Origin: Lachnospiraceae bacterium
Lineage (GTDB): Bacteria; Bacillota_A; Clostridia; Lachnospirales; Lachnospiraceae
Length of the DNA stretch: 8,720 bases
Reading direction: 5' to 3'
NCBI GenBank assembly: GCA_017960415.1
Contig: JAGCZE010000223.1
Span: forward strand, 1 to 8,720
In this document: in pieces, positions 1 through 6,624 of the stretch
Numbering within the stretch: the stretch's first letter is position 1
Layout: the number at the start of each line of letters is the position of its first letter
Position numbers and translations under genes: made by a program
The notes under the pieces: generated by a model
The model's input: the letters and a program-made list of their open reading frames with translations, nothing else
Databases searched by the model: none
Told to the model about the DNA's origin: nothing

Positions 1-2
1 CG

Positions 3-1190
3 GTCGTTTTTTTGTGGATCGTGATCGGATCGATCCTCGGAGGCGCTGTACATGATTATATGTGCGGAATGTTATCTGGGCGCCACAGGGGAGCAGCGAT
101 CGCCGAGCTGTCGGGAACATATCTGGGAAACGGCGCCAAGTGGGTAATGCGTATATTCTCCGTAGTGCTTCTGGCGCTGACCGGAACCGTGTTCGTCAAC
201 AGTCCCGCGGCACTGATCGCAAGGCTGACGCCCGGAAGCCTGAACGAGACATTCTGGATCGTCGTGATCCTGCTGTATTATCTGCTTGCTACACTTCTTC
301 CGATCGATAAGCTGATCGGCAAGCTTTATCCGGTCTTCGGAATCATCCTGATCGTTATGGCTGTCAGCGTCATGGGCGGTACGGTGATCGGCGGCTATCA
401 CATCCCCGAGATATCATTTGCCGACCTGCATCCCGACGGACTTCCGGTTTGGCCCTTTATGTTTGTTACGGTGGCCTGCGGAGCGATTTCGGGATTTCAT
501 GCAACCCAGTCTCCGATGATCGCCAAGTGCATCACGAGCGAGAAAGCGGGCAGAAAGGTATTTTACGGCGCAATGATCGCCGAATCGGTAATAGCTCTGA
601 TCTGGGCGGCAGCAGGAGTTGCTTTCTACGGAACTACTCAGCTTCTTCAAAATGCACTGACCGAGCTCGGACAATCGGGAACGGTCTACGAGATTTCCAG
701 CAAGATGCTCGGAACTGTAGGCGGTATCCTTGCGATAGTAGGTGTTGTTATCTGCCCGATCACATCCGGCGACACGGCATTTCGAAGCGCCCGCCTCATC
801 ATTGCCGAGATCACCGGGCTTGACCAGCGTAAGATCAGGAACCGTCTGCTTATCACGGTACCCTTGCTCGGAGTTGGGGCGATCCTTACACAGATGGATT
901 TTAATGTGCTCTGGAGATATTTCTCGTGGTCCAACCAGACGCTTGCGATGATCGCATTGTGGGTGGCGACGGCATATCTGACCGCAAAGGGCAGATACCG
1001 CTTCGGCTCGCTGCTTACCGCAATGCCCGCTTCGTTCATGTCTGCGGTCAGCCTGACATATATTCTGATGGCAAATGAGGGCTTTGGTCTCACGGCCGGC
1101 GTTTCATACCCGGCAGGGATATGCTTTGCGGCCGCATTATTTGTGATATATGTGTTCATGCTCCGCAAGCTCAGGCTTAAAACTGCGTAA
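3..1190 (+). CDS. cstA: CstA/BtsT-family carbon starvation transporter, 5'-truncated
   Basis: Polytopic inner-membrane transporter of the CstA family; studied members import pyruvate or peptides during carbon limitation. The reading frame is open to the left edge (codons from base 3), so the true start and the first membrane segments lie outside the window; the TTG at 12 is not a credible start. Three stretches are typical of CstA: the GGAVHDY..GMLS.RH segment at 39-87, the GAISGFHATQSPMIAKC segment near 480-530, and SGDTAFRSAR near 768-800, followed by FSWSNQTLA near 921-947. About nine to ten hydrophobic segments can be counted, the last ending just before a basic tail (LRKLRLKTA). It ends without the long C-terminal extension of the E. 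coli-type protein, as in shorter clostridial members. It is followed after 48 nt by the DUF4037 gene on the same strand. The family assignment is firm; the substrate (pyruvate or peptide) cannot be read from the sequence. Confidence 0.93.
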   Translation, partial: VVFLWIVIGSILGGAVHDYMCGMLSGRHRGAAIAELSGTYLGNGAKWVMRIFSVVLLALTGTVFVNSPAALIARLTPGSLNETFWIVVILLYYLLATLLPIDKLIGKLYPVFGIILIVMAVSVMGGTVIGGYHIPEISFADLHPDGLPVWPFMFVTVACGAISGFHATQSPMIAKCITSEKAGRKVFYGAMIAESVIALIWAAAGVAFYGTTQLLQNALTELGQSGTVYEISSKMLGTVGGILAIVGVVICPITSGDTAFRSARLIIAEITGLDQRKIRNRLLITVPLLGVGAILTQMDFNVLWRYFSWSNQTLAMIALWVATAYLTAKGRYRFGSLLTAMPASFMSAVSLTYILMANEGFGLTAGVSYPAGICFAAALFVIYVFMLRKLRLKTA

Positions 1191-1227
1191 CTAAATAAGA
1201 TTAATCCATTGTATCTGTACAGAAAAC

Positions 1228-1233
1228 GAGGGA
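1228..1233 (+). promoter_or_regulatory. Ribosome binding site that fixes the DUF4037 start
   Basis: GAGGGA lies 5 nt before the ATG at 1239. It selects this ATG over the in-frame TTG at 1209, which has no purine-rich sequence at a suitable distance and would add ten residues with no family resemblance. Confidence 0.7.
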
Positions 1234-1238
1234 AAAGT

Positions 1239-2189
1239 ATGCGTCCGGCAATAGACGGAAGCCGCCGGTTCTATGAGAACAAGGTGGCTGATCTGATCAA
1301 AAAGAGATTTCCGCAATATGAGAACCGGATAGCGGTGGGGATCGTCGGTGAAGGATCCGACTGCTTCGGTTATGACGACTTCATTTCGAGGGACCATGAT
1401 TTCGGAACCGGAGTCTGCCTGTGGCTGACCGATGAGGATATGCGCGAGATCGGGGCTCCACTGGCCCGTGCTTACGAAGCGCTGGTTGATTCGGAACCCG
1501 GAGGCGCGGGACTCAGCGAAAGGCTGAGTGAAAGACGCGGGGTCATCTCGATCCATGATCATTATTCGGATATTCTGGGGATAGATTGTGACACGCAAAA
1601 CTGCAAGATGAAGGACAGCGACTGGCTTGCTCTCGATCACAGTTGCCTTGCAACCGCTGTCAACGGCGAGGTATTCAGGGACGATGCGGGGATATTTACG
1701 GCATTCAGGCGTCTGCTGCTGAAATATTATCCGGATCACATCTGGAAAAACCGCATTGCAGAAGAATTGCACGCATTTGCCGCAGCAATGCAGGTCAATT
1801 ACGCAAGATGCATGTCAAGAGGCGATATTGTCGCAGCCCGCATGTGCCAGGCACAGGGGCTCGAATCGGCTATGCAGCTTTATTTTCTGATGAAACGCGA
1901 ATATCCGCCTTATTATAAATGGACTTTCAGAAGATTGTCCGAGATGGACAAAGACGAGAGCGGCAATGTTTTCTCGGGCCTGATCAGGGAATTTTCGGAA
2001 CAGAACTGCAATTTAAACCTTTGGGAAGGAAGAAATTACGATCCGGATAACCTGAATACGGCGGATCCGCTGGTCAAACTGACTGAGAAGATCGCCGCGA
2101 AGCTCGTTACGATGATGAAGAGCCGCGGATTCACGAGAAGATCCGATCCCTATCTTGAAAGATATGTGGATGAAGTACTGAATTCATAA
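1239..2189 (+). CDS. DUF4037 domain protein, nucleotidyltransferase fold
   Basis: 316-residue soluble protein of the DUF4037 family, which is common in Clostridia and has no established function. The N-terminal part carries a nucleotidyltransferase-like signature: G39-S40 in VGEGSD, then D46-D47 and SRDHD at 50-54, matching the GS...D.D pattern in which acidic residues bind metal. The C-terminal half (about 150-316) is predominantly helical, with conserved-looking aromatic and basic stretches such as YPPYYKW at 222-228. There is no signal peptide or membrane segment. The ATG at 1239 was chosen because of the GAGGGA upstream. The stop is 19 nt before surE, which suggests cotranscription. A role transferring a nucleotide or phospho group to a small molecule, such as an aminoglycoside-like compound, is possible from the fold but unproven. 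Confidence 0.85.
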   Translation: MRPAIDGSRRFYENKVADLIKKRFPQYENRIAVGIVGEGSDCFGYDDFISRDHDFGTGVCLWLTDEDMREIGAPLARAYEALVDSEPGGAGLSERLSERRGVISIHDHYSDILGIDCDTQNCKMKDSDWLALDHSCLATAVNGEVFRDDAGIFTAFRRLLLKYYPDHIWKNRIAEELHAFAAAMQVNYARCMSRGDIVAARMCQAQGLESAMQLYFLMKREYPPYYKWTFRRLSEMDKDESGNVFSGLIREFSEQNCNLNLWEGRNYDPDNLNTADPLVKLTEKIAAKLVTMMKSRGFTRRSDPYLERYVDEVLNS

Positions 2190-2208
2190 GGTTGATTACG
2201 GAGAAAAT

Positions 2209-2925
2209 ATGAGAAGGATATTGATCACAAATGACGACGGGATCGATGCACCGGGTATTGCCAGGCTTGCCCGGGCAGCCGTCAAACTCGGCGAGGTATG
2301 GGTCATAGCGCCCGAAAGCCAGAGAAGCGCGGCTTCACACAGTATCATACTGCGTGAAGTCGTGAAAATGAAAGAACATGATTTTCCGGTTGAAGGCGTA
2401 AAGGCTTTTGCCTGCAGCGGAACGCCGGCCGACTGCGTCAGAGCGGGCGGACTCGGACTGATGCCATACAGGCCCGATGTGGTCCTCTCGGGGATCAATT
2501 ACGGCTATAACGTGGCCGGAGATATACAGTATTCCGCCACGGCGGGAGCGGCATTTGAAGCGGCATACCAGGGCTTCGGAGCTATAGCGCTGTCAGAGGA
2601 TGCCGGACAATGTCATGAAGTTACGGATGCATATCTTGCGGAACTGCTTGAGGAATACATCGATCAGAGATACGGGAGAAACCGGATCTTGAACATCAAT
2701 TTCCCGGGCTGCAAAATGGCTCAGTGCAAGGGGATCAAGCGGGACTGCACGACTTCGATAGATTCATTTTACCATGCTCATTACAAGCTGGAGGAGACCA
2801 AAGAGGACGGCACGATGATCTATGTTGTGGATGATATCTACAATGAAGAAGCCGAGGAAGGGACCGATTTTAAGGCGATCCTGGACGGATATGTATCGGT
2901 AGGAGTGGTCAACAATATCAATTGA
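2209..2925 (+). CDS. surE: 5'/3'-nucleotidase SurE
   Basis: Cytoplasmic metal-dependent phosphatase that removes phosphate from 5'- and 3'-nucleoside monophosphates; in E. coli it supports stationary-phase survival. The 238-residue protein has the standard SurE landmarks: ILITNDDG at 4-11 with metal ligands D9 and D10, the SQRSAASHSI loop with S40, GTPADCV at 71-77, and SGINYGYN at 94-101 with N97 as the last ligand. LNINFPG (161-167) and the GTD...I.DGYVSV tail (218-231) also fit the family. Length is slightly short of the common 245-265 residues. The ATG at 2209 follows GGAG at 2200-2203. There is no pcm (protein repair methyltransferase) gene next to it, unlike the arrangement in enterobacteria. 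It sits in a same-strand run 19 nt after DUF4037 and 29 nt before the TIM-barrel gene. All expected catalytic residues are present, so the enzyme is probably active. Confidence 0.95.
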   Translation: MRRILITNDDGIDAPGIARLARAAVKLGEVWVIAPESQRSAASHSIILREVVKMKEHDFPVEGVKAFACSGTPADCVRAGGLGLMPYRPDVVLSGINYGYNVAGDIQYSATAGAAFEAAYQGFGAIALSEDAGQCHEVTDAYLAELLEEYIDQRYGRNRILNINFPGCKMAQCKGIKRDCTTSIDSFYHAHYKLEETKEDGTMIYVVDDIYNEEAEEGTDFKAILDGYVSVGVVNNIN

Positions 2926-2954
2926 AGCGGTCATGCTGAAGGAAAGGGGCAAAT

Positions 2955-3776
2955 ATGAGATTGGGGATTTCATCGCCGCTGAAACACTCTTCGCCCGAAG
3001 AATGGGCAAGACAGCAGGCGGAACTGGGTTGCAGGGCTGTTGTATTTCCGGTTCAGAGCAATGAACCGGAAGAAAAAATCGATGCATATAAGAGGGCTGC
3101 TGACGAACACGGGCTGCTCATAGCGGAAGTCGGGATTTGGAGGAATGCGCTTGCTTCCGATCCGGTTGAACGGGCTGAGAACAGGGATTACTGTGTCGCT
3201 CAGCTGAAAATGGCCGACCGTATAGGCGCACGTTGCGCCGTCAATGTTGCGGGGGCTTTCGGACCGATATGGGACGGAGGATACCGCGAGAACTTTTCGG
3301 TGGAAGCCAGAAAGAAAACAGTGGAAATGATACGCGAGATTATTGACCGCGCAGAGGTGAAGAGAACATATTTTACAATTGAACCCATGCCCTGGATGGT
3401 TCCGACCGGGCCTCTTGACTATATGTGGCTGATGGAGGAAGTGGATCGTGACAAATTTGCGGTCCATATGGACATCATCAATATGGTCAATTCCATGCAA
3501 AGATATTTTGAGGCCGAGGAACTGATCAATGACTGCGCAAACCTGATAGGAAGAAGCATCAGGAGCTGTCATATCAAGGATGTACACCTGAAAAGAGAGT
3601 ATACGCTGCAGCTCGAAGAATGTCCTCCCGGATGCGGCGAATTCCCGCTTAAGTATTATGTAAAGAAAATGCATGAGCTTGACCCGGACATGCCTATTAT
3701 CCTGGAACATCTGAAAACCGATGAGGAATATCTTAAGTATTTTGAATATCTGAAGGGAGAACTGAATGGAATATAA
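2955..3776 (+). CDS. Sugar phosphate isomerase/epimerase family protein (xylose isomerase-like TIM barrel)
   Basis: 273-residue cytoplasmic protein of the AP endonuclease 2/xylose isomerase-like TIM-barrel superfamily, whose members isomerise or epimerise sugars, inosose or hydroxypyruvate with a divalent metal. The barrel starts directly at the N-terminus (MRLGISS). Four candidate metal ligands fall at the expected strand ends: E143 (TIEPMPW), D173 (HMDIIN), H206 (CHIKDVH) and E251 (ILEHL). The usual HLDP.N segment is replaced by HMDIIN, so this is a divergent subgroup. The ATG at 2955 follows the purine-rich AGGAAAGGGG. The 3' end overlaps the start of the FMN enzyme gene by 11 nt, so the two are likely translated together. 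Substrate unknown: hydroxypyruvate, a ketose or an inositol derivative are all possible. The superfamily call is secure; the specific reaction is not. Confidence 0.85.
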   Translation: MRLGISSPLKHSSPEEWARQQAELGCRAVVFPVQSNEPEEKIDAYKRAADEHGLLIAEVGIWRNALASDPVERAENRDYCVAQLKMADRIGARCAVNVAGAFGPIWDGGYRENFSVEARKKTVEMIREIIDRAEVKRTYFTIEPMPWMVPTGPLDYMWLMEEVDRDKFAVHMDIINMVNSMQRYFEAEELINDCANLIGRSIRSCHIKDVHLKREYTLQLEECPPGCGEFPLKYYVKKMHELDPDMPIILEHLKTDEEYLKYFEYLKGELNGI

Positions 3777-4686
3777 CAGAATTTCCGATGCCAATGTGAT
3801 AACCGCCCGATACATGGACAGCATTCTGATAACGGAAAGGCTGATAGATTCGGTTGTTGCCGATACAAAAACCGAATTCTTCGGCGAAACATTTGATATG
3901 CCTGTCATGACTCCGGCATTTTCGCATCTGGGACAATATAACGGCCGTGAAACCGCAGGCCTCGAGGAATATACGATTGCCGCGGGAAAGCTGAATATAC
4001 TCAATTTTGTGGGAATGATGGAAAATGACCGCTTTGAAAGCATTATGAAAGCGGGAGCGCAGACCGGCGCGAAAACGGTCAGGATAGTAAAGCCCTACGC
4101 CGATAATGGGAAAGTGAGGGATCAGATGCAGTTTGCGGCTGCTTCGGGCGCATTCGGCATCGGAATGGACATTGACCATATTTTCGGAATGGGCGGACTC
4201 GATGTCGTTATAGGCGAAGAGATGGCGGTGCAGACCGCTGATATGCTGCGCTCTTATGTTGAATCCACGGCTCTTCCGTTTGTTGTCAAGGGCGTATTGA
4301 GCGCAGAGGACGCTGTAAAATGTGCAGATATCGGCGCTTCGGCCATTATCGTGAGCCATCATCACGGAAGGCTGCCTTATGCGGTACCGCCGATGATGGT
4401 ACTGCCCCGGATCAGGGAAGCACTTGCGGGGCGCAATGTAAAGATCATAGTGGACTGCGGTATCGCAAGCGGCGCTGATGTTTACAAGGCACTTGCGCTC
4501 GGTGCGGATGCTGCGGCAGTCGGAAGATCGATGCTGCCTTCGCTTGAGAAGAACGGCATGCAGGGCGTTGCTGATTTTATTACCGGTGTGAACAATGAAC
4601 TGCGCTATATCATGAGCTGCACGGGCTTTGGGTCGGTGAGGGAAATTGACGGTTCATGCCTGATGATGACGGGATTCGGCGTATAG
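3766..4686 (+). CDS. FMN-dependent alpha-hydroxy-acid dehydrogenase-like protein
   Basis: 306-residue soluble TIM-barrel flavoprotein related to glycolate/lactate oxidases and L-lactate dehydrogenase, which oxidise 2-hydroxy acids to 2-oxo acids on FMN. Seen in the sequence: the FMN-contacting lysine in PFVVKGV (K175); the active-site strand SHHHGR at 197-202, which aligns with SNHGAR of plant glycolate oxidase so that H199 is the catalytic base and R202 the carboxylate-binding arginine; and the phosphate-binding end IIVDCGIASGADVYKALALG with a following GR (253-254). The protein is shorter than typical family members (about 350-390). The segment where classical enzymes have QLYV and TVD.P...R reads RIVKPY and GMDIDH, so other substrate contacts differ. 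AGGGAG at 3754-3759 precedes the ATG, which lies within the last codons of the upstream isomerase gene. The fold and cofactor are well supported; whether it is an oxidase, a dehydrogenase or has a divergent activity is open. Confidence 0.82.
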   Translation: MEYNRISDANVITARYMDSILITERLIDSVVADTKTEFFGETFDMPVMTPAFSHLGQYNGRETAGLEEYTIAAGKLNILNFVGMMENDRFESIMKAGAQTGAKTVRIVKPYADNGKVRDQMQFAAASGAFGIGMDIDHIFGMGGLDVVIGEEMAVQTADMLRSYVESTALPFVVKGVLSAEDAVKCADIGASAIIVSHHHGRLPYAVPPMMVLPRIREALAGRNVKIIVDCGIASGADVYKALALGADAAAVGRSMLPSLEKNGMQGVADFITGVNNELRYIMSCTGFGSVREIDGSCLMMTGFGV

Positions 4687-4730
4687 AGAAGGATTAACAA
4701 AATAATTATTCATGAACAGGTTGGGTTAGT

Positions 4731-6605
4731 ATGAAAAAAGAGGCTATTTTACATATTCCGCTGTCTCAGTATGCATATTCGACCGATGAGAGATCGATCA
4801 CGGTGCGCATAAGGACCGCCAAGAACGATATAGATACATGTATGCTGTACTACGGCAACAGGGTTGCCGAGGTTGAGCCGATCCCTGTCACGGAACTAAA
4901 GATGGAGATCTGCGCCCGTGACGATCTGTTTGATTATTTTGAAACTGAGATCAGCAGTGATTATAACCGCGTCTGCTATTATTTTAAGCTGACTTCCGGC
5001 AATGAGACGCTGTACTATTATTCCCGCGGTTTTGTCGAAGAGCTGGATGCCAGCAGGACGGAGTATTTCCAGTTCCCGTATATCCGCCGCGAGGAAATTT
5101 TGAAAAAGCCGGATTGGACAAACGGAGCGGTGATGTATCATATATTCCCCGACAGCTTCGCGGATAAGGAGCGGGGTATTTCGGACCGCAAGGTGATCGT
5201 GGGCGCGGATATCGCGGATGCAGGAACCGGCGCAATAGCCGGTGCCGCAGATAGTAAGGCCGGGGTGAAAGCCGAAGCCCAAGCCGGAATATCCGAAGGC
5301 ATGCATGGCGGCACATTAAGGGGCATTATCGAAAATATAGGATATCTGAAGAGTCTCGGTGTTAATCTGGTCTATCTGAATCCGATTTTCAGGGCCAATT
5401 CGTATCACAAATACGATACGATCGATTATTTTGATATCGATCCTTGTTTCGGGACCAAGGCGGATTTTAAGGAACTGGTTGAAAAACTTCATGCCAACGG
5501 TATGAAGATAATCCTTGACGGAGTGTTTAATCACAGCGGACCTGATTTCTTCGCATTCAGGGATGTGCTCGAAAAAGGGGAAAGGTCGAAATACGGTGAC
5601 TGGTTCTACAAGCTGAATTTCCCGATCAGGTACGAATATCCGCCCAACTATGAGTGCTTCGCATATGTGAAGAAGATGCCAAAGCTGAACACCGGTAACA
5701 GGGAAATGCGCGATTATATCTGCAGTGTCGGCAGATACTGGATCAGCGAGTTTGATATAGACGGATGGCGGCTGGATGTTGCCAATGAGGTGGATCACGA
5801 CACCTGGAGGGCGTTCAGGCATGCCGTGCTCGAAGAAAAGCCGGATGCGTTCCTGATAGCGGAAATATGGGAAGATGCCGTTGTATGGCTCAAAGGGGAT
5901 CAGATTGATTCCGCAATGAATTATACATTTATGAATCTGTGCCGTGATTTCTTTGCACAGAGGAAGATCGGCGCCGCAGAATTCGACGAGCAGATGCAGA
6001 AGGCGCTGATGCGCTATCCCGCACCGGTTGCCAATGTTCAGATGAATTTCCTCGATTCCCATGATGTACCAAGGTTTCTCTACCATTGCAACGGGGATAC
6101 CGACAGATTGCGGCTTGCTTTTTTCTATCTGCTTACCGCTCCCGGAATACCTTCGATTTTCTATGGGGATGAGTGCTTTATGACCGGTAATACCGAGAAA
6201 GAATACCGGGCACCGTTCCCGTGGGATAATACTTCAGAAGGCTTCAAAACAGAGCTTTCGGAGTGGATATCGCTCAGAAAAGCCCATCCGGCACTTACCG
6301 GAGGCGGATACCGCAAGGTGTACGCGGATGAACGCGGATTGTATGTTTTCGAACGTAAATGCGCCGAAGAGACGCTTTTTGTGATCGTCAATAATTCAAA
6401 TGACGAAAGATGCATTGAATATGCGGACATATGCGCGGAGGGTGCGGATACTGTTTATGTGACCGGAAGCGGGAATTTGACCGGTTGCGAACCGTCGGAC
6501 AAAGGTGGGAATGCAGCAGGAAAAGAAAAAACGGCTGCAGACATAAAGCCGGAGGGCAGGCTGCATATAAAGGCCTACGGCGGGGCTGTTTTAAAGTTAG
6601 TCTAA
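4731..6605 (+). CDS. GH13 alpha-glucan hydrolase, neopullulanase/cyclomaltodextrinase type
   Basis: 624-residue enzyme hydrolysing alpha-glucosidic bonds in maltodextrins, cyclodextrins or pullulan fragments. Residues 1-115 resemble the CBM34 N-terminal domain of GH13_20 enzymes. The catalytic barrel begins near 131 (GAVMYHIFPDSFAD). The GH13 regions are complete: region I DGVFNH at 263-268, region V MPKLN at 316-320 (hallmark of the neopullulanase subfamily), region II GWRLDVANE with nucleophile D349, region III AEIWED with acid/base E378, and region IV NFLDSHD with D445. A C-terminal beta domain follows from about 525. No signal peptide is present, so it acts on imported glucans in the cytoplasm. 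Two low-complexity stretches (159-188 and 580-607) are unusual. The ribosome binding site is weak (AGGTTGGG at 4718-4725). It starts 44 nt after the FMN gene and ends 19 nt before the radical SAM gene. Exact specificity among maltogenic amylase, cyclomaltodextrinase and neopullulanase cannot be decided. Confidence 0.92.
   Translation: MKKEAILHIPLSQYAYSTDERSITVRIRTAKNDIDTCMLYYGNRVAEVEPIPVTELKMEICARDDLFDYFETEISSDYNRVCYYFKLTSGNETLYYYSRGFVEELDASRTEYFQFPYIRREEILKKPDWTNGAVMYHIFPDSFADKERGISDRKVIVGADIADAGTGAIAGAADSKAGVKAEAQAGISEGMHGGTLRGIIENIGYLKSLGVNLVYLNPIFRANSYHKYDTIDYFDIDPCFGTKADFKELVEKLHANGMKIILDGVFNHSGPDFFAFRDVLEKGERSKYGDWFYKLNFPIRYEYPPNYECFAYVKKMPKLNTGNREMRDYICSVGRYWISEFDIDGWRLDVANEVDHDTWRAFRHAVLEEKPDAFLIAEIWEDAVVWLKGDQIDSAMNYTFMNLCRDFFAQRKIGAAEFDEQMQKALMRYPAPVANVQMNFLDSHDVPRFLYHCNGDTDRLRLAFFYLLTAPGIPSIFYGDECFMTGNTEKEYRAPFPWDNTSEGFKTELSEWISLRKAHPALTGGGYRKVYADERGLYVFERKCAEETLFVIVNNSNDERCIEYADICAEGADTVYVTGSGNLTGCEPSDKGGNAAGKEKTAADIKPEGRLHIKAYGGAVLKLV
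5205..5294 (+). repeat. Ala/Gly-rich low-complexity insertion within the GH13 gene
   Basis: Codes for residues 159-188 of the GH13 enzyme, composed almost entirely of Ala, Gly, Asp, Lys and Glu. At DNA level it is dominated by recurring GCCGG and GCCGAAGCC-like units, and holds a perfect 6-bp inverted repeat (ACCGGC at 5226-5231, GCCGGT at 5238-5243). It lies between the first barrel strand (YHIFPD) and the GGTLRGI segment, a loop normally shorter in related enzymes. The pattern suggests a slippage-expanded loop. Confidence 0.55.
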
Positions 6606-6624
6606 GGAAAGAGGATAATAAAAA

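Noticed and set aside
1170..1200. Terminator after the CstA gene (AAGC/GCTT inverted repeat)
   Set aside because: The stem is only four pairs, lies inside the coding end and has no T tract.
1209..1238. TTG start extending the DUF4037 protein by ten residues
   Set aside because: No ribosome binding site precedes it, whereas the ATG at 1239 has GAGGGA at good spacing.
2970..4043. Long - strand open frame of 357 codons
   Set aside because: It lies opposite the isomerase and FMN genes, both of which have family motifs and good ribosome binding sites; its own translation shows no recognisable domain and is rich in scattered His, Cys, Arg and Ser typical of shadow frames.
4687..4730. Promoter ahead of the GH13 gene (TTAACA at 4694-4699)
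   Set aside because: The hexamer resembles a -35 box but nothing like a -10 box lies 16-18 nt downstream; the AT-rich stretch alone is not enough.
5316..6086. - strand open frame of 256 codons
   Set aside because: It is the reverse of the conserved GH13 catalytic core, and its His/Ile/Pro-rich translation has no family resemblance.
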